From CAVXNB01 sp963763085 (GTDB lineage Bacteria; Actinomycetota; Acidimicrobiia; Acidimicrobiales; Bog-793), in contig CAVXNB010000001.1 in the NCBI GenBank assembly GCA_963763085.1, positions 186,001 through 250,000 on the forward strand: 64,000 nt of DNA. The letters are read 5' to 3'. Below, piece by piece: positions 55,374 to 63,855 of this stretch (the stretch's first letter is position 1; each line of letters begins with the position of its first letter). Position numbers and translations under genes: made by a program. Under the pieces are notes generated by a model. The model did no database searches and was not told the origin of the DNA. It worked only from the letters and a program-made list of their open reading frames with translations.

Positions 55374-56876
55374 TCAGCAGTGCACCCACTCGTAGCCGTC
55401 CGGCTCGAGGAGCCTCGACGCCTCGATCGGGCCCCAAGAACCGGATTCGTAATGGGCGAGGTGCGGATAGCCCCACGCGAAGGCCTCCTGGACCGGCGCC
55501 AGCAGGCGCCAGGCCTGTTCCACCTCGTCGGTCCGGATGAACAGGGTCGGGTCGCCGATCATGGCGTCGAGCAGAAGGCGCTCGTAAGCGTCGGGGGGAT
55601 CGGCTCCGAACGCCTCCCGATATGAGAACTCCATCGCCACGGTGCGAACCCGGAAATCCTGGCCCGGCACCTTCGCTCCGAACCGGAGCGTTATTCCCTC
55701 GTCGGGCTGGATCCGGAGGATGAGGGCGTCCGGCTGCAGCCCGCGGACGAGCTGGCCGGCGAAGGGCAGGTGGGGCGGTCGCTGGAAGATCATCGCGACC
55801 TCGGTGCACCGCTTGGCTAGGCGCTTGCCGGTGCGGATGAAGACGGGAACGCCGGCCCACCGCCAGTTGTCCACCGTGAGCCGCATGGCCACGAAGGTCT
55901 CGGTGTTGGACTGCGGGTCGACGCCCTCCTCCTGCCGGTAGCCCGGGACGGGCTCGCCGTCGATCCGCCCACCCAGGTACTGGCCCCGGACGACGGTGCT
56001 CTCGACCTCCTCCACGGTCGGGATCATGATGGACCGCAGCAGCTTCACCTTCTCGTCGCGGATCGCGGTCGGGTCCATGGTTGCCGAGGGCTCCATCAGG
56101 GTCAGCGCCACCACCTGCATGAGATGGTTCTGCACGATGTCGCGCAGCGCTCCGGCACCTTCGTAGAACGCACCCCGGTGCTCGACTCCCAGGGACTCGG
56201 CCACGGTCACGTGCACGTGACCGACGTAGCGACGGTTCCAGACGGGCTCGAAGATCGAATTCGCGAACCGAAGGGCGAGCACGTTCTGGACGGTCTCCTT
56301 GCCCATGTAGTGGTCGATCCGGTAGATCTGCGACTCCTCGAAGCACTCGTGCAGGGTCTTGTCCAGCGCCCTCGCCGAGTCGAGGTCCCGGCCGAAGGGC
56401 TTCTCGATCACGATCCGGGCGAAGCTGCCGCCCTCCGCCGGGTGATTGAGCCCGTGACGGGCGAGCGCCTGGGCTACCTCGCCGAACAGGTCCGGGACCG
56501 TGGCGAGGTAGAAGACCCGATTGCCTCCCGTGCTCGGGCGGCCGTTGCCCTGGGCGTCGAGCTCGGTGAGCACCTCCGAGATCTGGTCGAACGTGGCATC
56601 GTCGGCGTAGTCGCCACTGACGAAGCGGAACCCCTTCACGATTTGGTCCCACGCCGGCTTCGCGTTCGGGGCGGCCTCGAGGCAGTGGCTCTGGAACTCC
56701 TCGTCGGACCAGGGTCGGCGCGCGACGCCGACGAGCCCGAAGCCTTCCGGCAGCGAGCCCTCGCCGGCGAGCGAGGCCAGGGCGGGCAGCAGCTTGCGTG
56801 CGGCCAGGTCACCGGAAGCCCCGAACATGACCATGGCGAGGGGCATGGCCCGGGATGAGTGCGGGCGCTCGCTCAT
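55374..56876 (-). CDS. zwf: Glucose-6-phosphate 1-dehydrogenase
   Basis: The 500-residue enzyme catalyses the first oxidative pentose-phosphate step and makes NADPH. GASGDLA at 19-25 is the cofactor loop, RIDHYMGKE (near 188) is the substrate motif with the catalytic His just beyond, and the C-terminal domain is complete. It is downstream of pgi with a 48-bp gap and upstream of fbiC. It should act with tkt, tal and pgi encoded before it. Confidence 0.95.
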   Translation of the reverse strand: MSERPHSSRAMPLAMVMFGASGDLAARKLLPALASLAGEGSLPEGFGLVGVARRPWSDEEFQSHCLEAAPNAKPAWDQIVKGFRFVSGDYADDATFDQISEVLTELDAQGNGRPSTGGNRVFYLATVPDLFGEVAQALARHGLNHPAEGGSFARIVIEKPFGRDLDSARALDKTLHECFEESQIYRIDHYMGKETVQNVLALRFANSIFEPVWNRRYVGHVHVTVAESLGVEHRGAFYEGAGALRDIVQNHLMQVVALTLMEPSATMDPTAIRDEKVKLLRSIMIPTVEEVESTVVRGQYLGGRIDGEPVPGYRQEEGVDPQSNTETFVAMRLTVDNWRWAGVPVFIRTGKRLAKRCTEVAMIFQRPPHLPFAGQLVRGLQPDALILRIQPDEGITLRFGAKVPGQDFRVRTVAMEFSYREAFGADPPDAYERLLLDAMIGDPTLFIRTDEVEQAWRLLAPVQEAFAWGYPHLAHYESGSWGPIEASRLLEPDGYEWVHC

Positions 56877-56924
56877 GAGCCGGTCACCTTCCTTGCTGCC
56901 GGGCCGCCGGCGGTCTCAGGTCCA

Positions 56925-58292
56925 TCAACGGATTTCCGCGAGCTCGTCCAGCTCGACGCGGATGACCCTCCGACCGCGGGCGACGAGCATCTCGTGGTCT
57001 GCGACCGACTGGGCCTGGATCAGCGTCCCGAAGTCGTAGGGCTGATCAGGAACGGCCACGTCCGCCGACGGGGTCGACCGGACCAGCTGGACGGCGACGA
57101 CGCTGTCCGGACCGCCTTTGTGGAGCTGCCCGGTCGAATGGAGGAACCTCGGTCCGTATCCGGCGGTGACGGCCATGTCCTCGTGGGCGTCCCGTACGCG
57201 GCGGCGCAGGGCCTCGAGCTGGTCGTCGATGCCGTAGGGCAGGTAGGCCTGTAGGGCCACGTAGTCGCCGGGATGCACCTGCGCTGCGATCAGGGCCATC
57301 GCGTCCTCCGGCGACGACGCCTCGAGCGCCGGCGGCGGCAGGGCGTCGAGTGCCCGCGACAGGTTCGCCTTCGACGCGGCGACCTCGGGCTCGTCGAAGG
57401 GGTCGACGTCGAGGGCGTGTCCGGCGATCGCGACCGCCAGCTCGAAACGGAAGAATTCCGCCCCCAGCTCTCCCGCCTCACCCAGCTTGATGCCGACGAG
57501 GTGGCGGTCGTCGCCGGGCTCGTCTTCGGTCGTGGGGACGGGCACGCAGCCGCGGCCCTGCTTTCCGGTCGACTCGCCGATGAGCTGTTCCGCCCACAGA
57601 CCGAAGGAGCGGACGGGCCCGTCGAGCATGATGGTGGTCTTGTCGCGCCCCGCCAGCGCCGCCGCGCCCACGTCCTCGCCGAGCGAGACGGCCTCCTCGC
57701 GGTCGACGTCGAGAGCGCGTTCGCACAGCTCGCCGACGTCGTAGCCCATCAGCGCCGCCGGCACGAGGCCGAAGTTGGACAGCACGGAGAAGCGTCCGCC
57801 GATGTCGGACGGAGCCTCGAACACGTGACGGATGCCGAGCTCCCCGGCCCGGGTCTCGAGCGGCGTGCCGGGGTCGGTCACGACGGCATAGCGGGCAGGG
57901 TCGGCGACACGGCTGCGGGCGTAGGAGAACAGGGCGTTGGTCTCGATCGTCGTGCCGGACTTGGAGGAGACGACGACGAACGCATCCTCGAGCGGCAAGG
58001 CGGCCACCGTCGAGGGATCCGTGGTGTCGCAGACCACGACGCGGCGGCCGGAGGGCCCACCGAGCCGGTCCCGCACCCAGGCGAGCACGGCCGGGCCGAG
58101 CGAGGCCCCACCCATGCCCAGCACGACGATCGTGTCCTGATCGACGCTGCCGGCGAAGCTCCTCAGGGTCCGTGCCTGGTCGAGCATACGGCGCGGCGCG
58201 TCGAGCCAGCCAAGGCGGCTCGGTGCGACGTTGCCGTCGGGCCAAAGGGTGTGGTCGCGCGCCTCCAGGCGCCGCCGCAGCTCCGAGGTCAA
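56925..58292 (-). CDS. pgi: Glucose-6-phosphate isomerase (short form)
   Basis: The 455-residue SIS-domain protein interconverts glucose 6-phosphate and fructose 6-phosphate. GMGGASLGP and VVSSKSGTTIETN mark the first sugar-binding domain, and LIGESTGKQGRG the second. It is shorter than the 550-residue enterobacterial enzyme. TTG 58292 overlaps the tal stop (TTGA). A dual-function phosphomannose isomerase is a possible alternative, but the operon favours PGI. Confidence 0.9.
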   Translation of the reverse strand: MTSELRRRLEARDHTLWPDGNVAPSRLGWLDAPRRMLDQARTLRSFAGSVDQDTIVVLGMGGASLGPAVLAWVRDRLGGPSGRRVVVCDTTDPSTVAALPLEDAFVVVSSKSGTTIETNALFSYARSRVADPARYAVVTDPGTPLETRAGELGIRHVFEAPSDIGGRFSVLSNFGLVPAALMGYDVGELCERALDVDREEAVSLGEDVGAAALAGRDKTTIMLDGPVRSFGLWAEQLIGESTGKQGRGCVPVPTTEDEPGDDRHLVGIKLGEAGELGAEFFRFELAVAIAGHALDVDPFDEPEVAASKANLSRALDALPPPALEASSPEDAMALIAAQVHPGDYVALQAYLPYGIDDQLEALRRRVRDAHEDMAVTAGYGPRFLHSTGQLHKGGPDSVVAVQLVRSTPSADVAVPDQPYDFGTLIQAQSVADHEMLVARGRRVIRVELDELAEIR

Positions 58293-59422
58293 CTGCTCGC
58301 CGCGAGCACGTCCGCCTTCTCCTGCAGTTTGCCGAGAAGATCGTCGAAGGAGGCCTCGAAGGAAGCCACACCCTCGGTCTCGAGCACCGCGGCAACGTCG
58401 GCGATGTCGATGCCGGCCTCTGCAAGGCTTTTGAACGTTGCCGCGGCGCTCGCCCGGTCGGCGTCGGTCATCGGCACGACCGTGCCATGGTCGACGAAGG
58501 TCTCGAGGGTCTCCTCGGGCATCGTGTTGACGGTGTTCGTCGCCACGAGCGTGTCGACGTAGGCGAGGTCGGGGTAGGCGGGGTTCTTGGTCGAGGTGGA
58601 GGCCCAGAGCGGCCGTTGCGCGTGCGCGCCGGCAGATTGGAGCGCCTGCCAGCGTGCGCCGGAGAACAGCTCGAGGTAGGCGCTGTAGGCGAGCCGGGCC
58701 TGGGCGACCGCAGCCTTGCCCCGCAGCGAGAGCGCCAGTGCCGCGGTGGGGGAGTCCGGCTCGTCCTTCGCGATCTGCTCGAGTCGCCGGTCGGTCTCGG
58801 TGTCCACCCTGCTCACGAAGAACGACGCCACCGAGGCGACCCGCGAGGGGTCGCCTCCGCCGGCCACGAGCTCCTCGAGGCCCGACAGGTATGCCTCGAC
58901 GACCTCGCGGTAGCGCTCGAGCGAGAAGATCAAGGTCACGTTGATGCTGCGGCCCTCGGCGATCATGGCGGCGATCGCCGGCAGGCCTTCCTTGGTGGCC
59001 GGGATCTTCACGAGCAGATTCGGCTGGTTGATGCGGCCGTGCAGGTCACGAGCGGACGCGATCGTGCCGTCGGTGTCGTGGGCGAGACGCGGCGAGACCT
59101 CGATCGACACGAAGCCGTCGCCGCCGTCGCTCTCGTCGTACACCCCCCTCAGCACCCCGAGAGCGCCTTCGACGTCGTCGATGACGAGGTCCCAGTACGC
59201 CTCCTCGACGGTCGCGCCGCTGCTCAGGGCCGTCGAGAACTCCTCGTCGTAGTCGGCGCTGCCGGCGATCGCCTTCGCCATGATCGTGGGGTTCGACGTG
59301 AGGCCGCGCACGCCCTGAGCGACGAGCTCTGCGAGATGGCCCGAGGTCAGGTACGACCGCTTCAAGTTGTCGAGCCAGGGGCTCTGGCCTCCGACCTCGA
59401 AAAGCTCGTGCAGTCTTGTCAT
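58289..59422 (-). CDS. tal: Transaldolase
   Basis: The 377-residue class I aldolase moves a dihydroxyacetone unit between sugar phosphates. The catalytic Schiff-base lysine region is LWASTSTKNPAYPDLAYVDTL (with Lys in TSTKNP), and LLVKIPATKEGLPAI and NVTLIFSLERY are further signatures. Length matches the actinobacterial Tal type. ATG 59422 overlaps the tkt stop (ATGA) and has GAGAAGGAC just upstream. A longer open frame upstream is out of register with tkt and is not coding. Confidence 0.94.
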   Translation of the reverse strand: MTRLHELFEVGGQSPWLDNLKRSYLTSGHLAELVAQGVRGLTSNPTIMAKAIAGSADYDEEFSTALSSGATVEEAYWDLVIDDVEGALGVLRGVYDESDGGDGFVSIEVSPRLAHDTDGTIASARDLHGRINQPNLLVKIPATKEGLPAIAAMIAEGRSINVTLIFSLERYREVVEAYLSGLEELVAGGGDPSRVASVASFFVSRVDTETDRRLEQIAKDEPDSPTAALALSLRGKAAVAQARLAYSAYLELFSGARWQALQSAGAHAQRPLWASTSTKNPAYPDLAYVDTLVATNTVNTMPEETLETFVDHGTVVPMTDADRASAAATFKSLAEAGIDIADVAAVLETEGVASFEASFDDLLGKLQEKADVLAASS

Positions 59423-61428
59423 GTCCTTCTCCCATCTTGGGTCGAGGTCCCGAGCAGGATTCGCGCCCGCTCGGCAACGTGGTCGGCGGTGAAGCCGAAT
59501 TTCTCCATGTTCACTGCTCCCGGCGCAGACGCGCCGTAGCGGTCGATCGACACAGTCGCGTCGGCGTAGCGGTCCCAGCCGAAGGACGCGCCCGCCTCGA
59601 CCGAGAGCCTGGGCACGCCGGCCGGCAGGACGCCATCTCGGTACCCCTCGTCCTGCGCGGCGAACAGATCCCAGCTCGGGAACGACACGACGCGAACGGC
59701 GATCCCGTCGGACTCCAGCAGGCCTGCCGCGCCGAGGCAGTGCTGAACCTCGCTGCCGGTGCCGATGAGCACCAGGTCGGGCGGGGAGCCGCCCTTGCCT
59801 CCGGGCACGAGGACGTAGGCACCGCGCCCGACGCCGTCGGCCGTGACGGCGGTCGTCTCGGCCAGCACGGGGAGCTCCTGGCGGCTCAGCACGAGCGCCG
59901 TCGGGCCGTCGGAGTCGACGGCGATCTGCCAGGCGGCCGAGGTCTCCTTCGCATCGGCCGGCCGGATCAAGCGGAGTCCCGGCATGGCCCGTAGCGAGGC
60001 GAGCTGCTCGATGGGCTGATGGGTCGGGCCGTCCTCGCCGAGTCCGATCGAGTCGTGGGTGAAGAAATAGATCGCGTGCGCTCCGGACAGCGCGGCGAGG
60101 CGGATCGCTCCTCGGGCGTAGTCGCTGAAGACGAAGAAGGTCCCGCCCACCGGAAGGACGCCGCCGTGCAGCGCCATCCCGGTCATCGAGGCGACCATGC
60201 CGTGCTCGCGGATGCCGTAGTGGACCTGCCGGCCGCCGGGATCGGCGTGGGACTGGATGCCGCCGCCTGGCCCGAGGTCGACGCCCGTGTTGCCGGTGAG
60301 GTCCCCGGCGCCGGCGATGATCCCGGGAATGCGCGGTTGGGTGGCGGTGAGGCACTTGTTGATTGCCTTTCGCGTGGCGAGCATCGTGCCGGCCTCGAAG
60401 GACGGCAGGCCGCCGGCCCAGCCGTCGAGTCCCCGCCCGCTCAGGCATGCCTCGAAGGCGGTGCGGTCCTCGTCCGAGACGGCGGCCTGGCGCAGCTCCC
60501 AGGCCTCACGTGCCGCCTCACCCCGCCGGGCACACTCCCGGTAGAACGCCGGGACCTCGTCCGGGACGTAGAAGTCCTGGTCCTCTGGCAGGCCGAGGAG
60601 ACCCTTGGTGAGGCGCACCTCCTCGGCACCGAGAGCCTCGCCGTGGGCCTCCTTGGTGTCGGTGCGGTGTGGCGACGGCCAGCCGATGTGGCTTCGAAGC
60701 GACAGCAGGGACGGACGATCGGCCTCGGCCATGCCGCGGCGAAGGCCGGCCTCGAGGGCGTCGAGATCGTTCGCCACCTCGCCCAGACGCTCGACGTGCC
60801 ATCCGTAGGCCTCGAAGCGCTTGAGGGCGTCGTCCACGGTCGCGAGGTCGGTCGAGCCGTCGATGGTGATGTGGTTGTCGTCGAACACGTAGACGAGCCG
60901 GCCGAGCCCGAGCTTCCCGGCGAGTGACGCCGCCTCGTGGCTGATGCCCTCCATGAGGTCCCCGTCGCCGCAGAAGACGAAGATGTGATGGTTGATCGTG
61001 CCCGGTCCGAAGTGCGCACGAAGGAAGCGCTCGGCGACCCCCATGCCGACGCCGTTGGCGAAGCCCTGGCCGAGGGGGCCGGTCGTGACCTCGATGCCGG
61101 CCGCGACGTGAACCTCGGGATGGCCCGGCGTGCGAGATCCCCATTGGCGGAATTGCTTGATGTCGTCGAGCGTGAGGCCGTAGCCGTTCAGGTACAGCAT
61201 CGAGTACAGAAGCATCGACGCGTGCCCGTTCGACAAGATGAAGCGGTCGCGATCGGGCCAGTGGGGATGGCTCGGGTCGTGGCGCAGCACCCGCGTGAAC
61301 AGGACGTGCGCGAGCGGCGCGAGCGCCATCGGAGTCCCGGGATGGCCGCTGTTGGCCTTCTGGACGGCGTCCATCGCGAGGCCTCGAACCACGTTTATGC
61401 AAAGCTGTTCCAGCTCGGTGTCGGCCAT
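59419..61428 (-). CDS. tkt: Transketolase
   Basis: The 669-residue thiamine-diphosphate enzyme transfers two-carbon units. It has ANSGHPGTPMALAPLAHVLF near the N-terminus, the ThDP/metal motif GDGDLMEG...N (GDG then 25-30 residues then N), the Pyr domain with HYGIREHGM and a C-terminal domain. It begins the tkt-tal-pgi-zwf run. The desaturase gene upstream in the same direction ends only 32 nt before, so read-through transcription from it is possible; no separate promoter is obvious in the gap. Confidence 0.95.
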   Translation of the reverse strand: MADTELEQLCINVVRGLAMDAVQKANSGHPGTPMALAPLAHVLFTRVLRHDPSHPHWPDRDRFILSNGHASMLLYSMLYLNGYGLTLDDIKQFRQWGSRTPGHPEVHVAAGIEVTTGPLGQGFANGVGMGVAERFLRAHFGPGTINHHIFVFCGDGDLMEGISHEAASLAGKLGLGRLVYVFDDNHITIDGSTDLATVDDALKRFEAYGWHVERLGEVANDLDALEAGLRRGMAEADRPSLLSLRSHIGWPSPHRTDTKEAHGEALGAEEVRLTKGLLGLPEDQDFYVPDEVPAFYRECARRGEAAREAWELRQAAVSDEDRTAFEACLSGRGLDGWAGGLPSFEAGTMLATRKAINKCLTATQPRIPGIIAGAGDLTGNTGVDLGPGGGIQSHADPGGRQVHYGIREHGMVASMTGMALHGGVLPVGGTFFVFSDYARGAIRLAALSGAHAIYFFTHDSIGLGEDGPTHQPIEQLASLRAMPGLRLIRPADAKETSAAWQIAVDSDGPTALVLSRQELPVLAETTAVTADGVGRGAYVLVPGGKGGSPPDLVLIGTGSEVQHCLGAAGLLESDGIAVRVVSFPSWDLFAAQDEGYRDGVLPAGVPRLSVEAGASFGWDRYADATVSIDRYGASAPGAVNMEKFGFTADHVAERARILLGTSTQDGRRT

Positions 61429-61460
61429 GGCCGCAGCCTATGTGAGGCGACGGATCAACG

Positions 61461-62213
61461 TCACTGCGACGTGCGAACGGACGGCTTCGACACGAAACGA
61501 GCCTCCGCCAGCCTCACCGAGGCCACCCCCCCACGAACCATGAGCCGGATCACCCACCAGCCCGGATCGAGCTCGTGGCGGCCGAGTGCCAGCTTCGCGG
61601 AGGTCGGCGCCGCGTGGTGGTTGTTGTGGAGGCCCTCGCCGGCGGTGAGGTAGGCGAGCCATTGGCTGTTGAAGGCGGTGTTCGCATAGCTCTTCGATCC
61701 GAAGGTGTGCCCGACGGCATTGATGGCCGCGTTGAGCGCGAGGTAGCTCACAGCGTGCACCGCGGCCGCGACGAGACCCAGCCGCCAGCCGAGCAACGCG
61801 CACAGCCCGCCGATGCCGATTCCGAGCCCCAGAAAGGCGTGGTCGAACAACAGCGTGTCCCAGCGGTCGGGCGGCAGGTCCTTGGCATAGCGCTGGACGG
61901 TGACACCGTCGCGCGCCACCCGCCGGTAGAGGACGGCGTTCGCGAGCTGCACGCGCCAGAAGCCGACCAATGCCGGCGAATGTGGGTCGCCCTCGAGATC
62001 CGTGAAGGCGTGGTGCTTGCGGTGGACCGCCACCCATTGGCGGGGCCGGATGCCGGTCATCAACCAGATGAGCAGCCGGAAGACCCAGCGGGCGAAGGGC
62101 CGCAGGCTGAGTGCCCGGTGGGCGAGCGCCCGGTGAAGGAAGATCGTCGTGCAGAACAGCGCCAGTTGGCTGGTCGCCAGCCCCACGAGTACAGCGAGGA
62201 GCAGTCCGCGCAC
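61461..62213 (-). CDS. Membrane fatty acid desaturase (acyl-CoA/acyl-lipid type)
   Basis: The 250-residue membrane protein has four hydrophobic segments and the three histidine boxes of di-iron desaturases: HRALAH (27-32), HRKHH (64-68) and HNNHH (about 197-201). It should introduce a cis double bond in an acyl chain, probably as a delta-9-type enzyme. It is shorter than the average (about 300), because the N-terminus is minimal, but the boxes are all there. GTG 62213 follows a TACCCT box by 6 nt. It is divergent from a TetR regulator with a perfect dyad between, suggesting regulation by that protein. Confidence 0.85.
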   Translation of the reverse strand: MRGLLLAVLVGLATSQLALFCTTIFLHRALAHRALSLRPFARWVFRLLIWLMTGIRPRQWVAVHRKHHAFTDLEGDPHSPALVGFWRVQLANAVLYRRVARDGVTVQRYAKDLPPDRWDTLLFDHAFLGLGIGIGGLCALLGWRLGLVAAAVHAVSYLALNAAINAVGHTFGSKSYANTAFNSQWLAYLTAGEGLHNNHHAAPTSAKLALGRHELDPGWWVIRLMVRGGVASVRLAEARFVSKPSVRTSQ

Positions 62214-62219
62214 CTTGTG

Positions 62220-62225
62220 AGGGTA
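62220..62225 (-). promoter_or_regulatory. Putative -10 box of the desaturase gene, leaderless spacing
   Basis: On the reverse strand TACCCT lies 6 nt before the GTG start. The dyad at 62236-62251 covers the expected -35 position. Confidence 0.45.
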
Positions 62226-62235
62226 GCAGTTGGCG

Positions 62236-62251
62236 CCTACCGTCCGGTAGG
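62236..62251. promoter_or_regulatory. Palindromic operator between desaturase and TetR genes
   Basis: CCTACCG-TC-CGGTAGG is a perfect 7-bp dyad with a 2-nt centre, followed by a further TAGGCAG. It overlaps the predicted -35 regions of both divergent genes, the classic layout of a TetR-family operator. Confidence 0.65.
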
Positions 62252-62268
62252 TAGGCAGTGGCCCGGGG

Positions 62269-62274
62269 TAGGCT
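62269..62274 (+). promoter_or_regulatory. Putative -10 box of the TetR gene, leaderless spacing
   Basis: TAGGCT is followed by 7 nt and the ATG at 62282. It is the same hexamer seen at thrS and serS. Confidence 0.45.
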
Positions 62275-62281
62275 GCGAACG

Positions 62282-62963
62282 ATGCCGAGCCTTCCCTCGT
62301 CGGGCGCCATTCCCGCTCGCGTGCCCGAAATACGCTCCGGGCGGCCGCCGCAGCTGGTCCGGCGGCCGGGGGTCTCGACGAGGCAGGCGATCTTGGATGC
62401 CGCGTTGTGGTGTTTTGCGGAACATGGCTTCGACGGCACGTCGCTGAACGACATCGCGGAGCTGGTCGGCATCAGGCGCCCCAGCTTGCTGCACCACTTC
62501 CTCTCCAAGGAGGCCTTGTACCGCGAGGTGATCGAGGCTTCGTTCACGGACTGGCTGGCCCGTGTCGCCGAGGCCACGGATCGGCCACGCGACGGATGGG
62601 AGCAGGTCGACCGGGTCCTGACCACGGGATTTCGTTTCTTTGCGGAGAGCCCTGAGTTCGTCCGCCTGGTCCGCCGCGAGGCGCTCGATGGCGGCGGGCG
62701 CATGGCCGGCGAGCTCGGGCGTGGCGCTGCGTCCGATGGTGGAACGTGCCGTCGCGTTCTTCGAGCGGGAGATGGAAGCCGGTCGCTTCCGTCGCCACGA
62801 CGCCCAGCAGCTCGTGCTGACCGGCTATGGGGCGCTGCTGACGTACTTCAGCGACGTGCCGTTTCTGGAGGCGTTGCTCGAGACCGACCCACTCGGTGCC
62901 GCGGAGCTCGACCGCCGGCTCCGCCACCTGCGCGAGTTCTTCCGGGCGGCGCTGGAACCGTGA
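62282..62963 (+). CDS. TetR-family transcriptional regulator, frame broken in the ligand domain
   Basis: The N-terminal part (ATG 62282) has a TetR DNA-binding domain: TRQAILDAALWCFAEHGFDGTSLNDIAELVGIRRPSLLHHFLSKEALYREVI at about residues 33-84. The C-terminal part continues in the next frame as VALRPMVERAVAFFEREMEAGRF and a typical TetR helical core to the stop. Joining needs a +1 shift at about 62,715-62,722; removing one G from the GGG run restores ELGVALRPM. It lies divergent from the desaturase and overlaps the thioesterase start (GTGA), so a full protein of about 226 residues is expected. A role in controlling fatty-acid unsaturation is inferred. Confidence 0.8.
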
Positions 62964-63379
62964 CCGAGGTCCGGCCGGCGCTGCAGGTGCCTCCGAATTG
63001 CGATCTCACGCTCGGCCTCGTCTGCCTCGACAAGACCGAGCCGGGCCGGACGACGTGGCAGGCCGTCGCGGACGAGCGGTTCGCCAATCCGGCCGGGATC
63101 GTCCAAGGCGGCTTCCTCGCCGCCGTCGCCGACTCGGCAATGGGCGCCTCGGCGGTCACTCATTTCGGCCAGCAGCCGGGGCGAAAGGTCTGGGCGGCGA
63201 ACGTCGAGATGAAGGCGAGCTTCCTTCGTCCGGCGCGGATCGGCTCGGTGCTGACGTGCCGCGCGACCGTGATCTCGGGCGGCGAGCGGGTCGTGTTCTG
63301 CGAGGCGGAGATCTCCGACGACGCCGGCCGGCTCGTCGCGAAGGCGAGCTCGACCTACGTGGTCACGCCCCGGGACTGA
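62960..63379 (+). CDS. Hotdog-fold thioesterase, PaaI-like
   Basis: The 139-residue protein has the PaaI/4HBT hotdog pattern: NPAGIVQGGFLAAVADSAMGASAV (the catalytic loop, with Gln/Asp and the central hotdog helix) followed by beta strands (NVEMKASFLRPARIGSVLTCRATVISGGERVVFCEAEISDDAGRLVAKASSTYVV). It would hydrolyse an acyl-CoA; the natural substrate is unknown. GTG 62960 overlaps the TetR stop (GTGA). Association with the desaturase regulator suggests a role in acyl-CoA turnover. Confidence 0.85.
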   Translation: MTEVRPALQVPPNCDLTLGLVCLDKTEPGRTTWQAVADERFANPAGIVQGGFLAAVADSAMGASAVTHFGQQPGRKVWAANVEMKASFLRPARIGSVLTCRATVISGGERVVFCEAEISDDAGRLVAKASSTYVVTPRD

Positions 63380-63432
63380 ACGGGTGTCGCCGGCCGCCGG
63401 CGATGGTGCTAGCGGGAAAGCCGGCGGGCCGA

Positions 63433-63438
63433 TAGCCT
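63433..63438 (+). promoter_or_regulatory. Putative -10 box of the small membrane protein, leaderless spacing
   Basis: TAGCCT is followed by 8 nt and the ATG at 63447. Confidence 0.4.
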
Positions 63439-63446
63439 GCGATTTC

Positions 63447-63855
63447 ATGTCCGGAGACGGTGGTGCGAGGAGCGCCGGTCCGCAGGGAGAAGTGGCCGAA
63501 GTGATCGACCTCCTGCGCCGGTACCTGATCCAGGAGACTGTCGATCCCCTCAAGCTCGCCAGCCGGACCCTGCTCTACGGTTCGGCAGCCGCGATCCTGA
63601 TCGGCATCGGCGATTGTGCTGCTGCTGCTGGGCGTGTTGCGGGTGCTGCAGACCGAGACCGGGACCGTTTTCGAGGGGTCGCTGTCGTGGCTGCCCTACC
63701 TGATCACCGCCGTATCCGGGCTGGTGGTCGTGGGCTCCGCCGGGTTCTTGCTGCTTCGCTCGTCAGGAGGCGGGCGAGGCGCCCGAGCCGCCAATCGTGG
63801 CGGCACTTCGACCAAGACCGAGGTTACGGTCGCAAAGCGAACGGAGGTGGCGTGA
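63447..63855 (+). CDS. Small two-helix membrane protein, frame broken
   Basis: Two frames form one short membrane protein. The ATG at 63447 encodes VAEVIDLLRRYLIQETVDPLKLASRTLLYGSAAAILIGIG. The remainder in another frame begins IVLLLLGVLRVLQTETGTVFEG, then SLSWLPYLITAVSGLVVVGSAGFLLL (second helix) and ends with a basic/threonine tail. The shift lies near 63,609-63,612 and is equivalent to one extra base. An intact protein of about 135 residues is expected. It resembles small actinobacterial membrane proteins of unknown function. The following gene overlaps its stop (TGATG) with a GGAGGTGG ribosome site. Confidence 0.6.
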
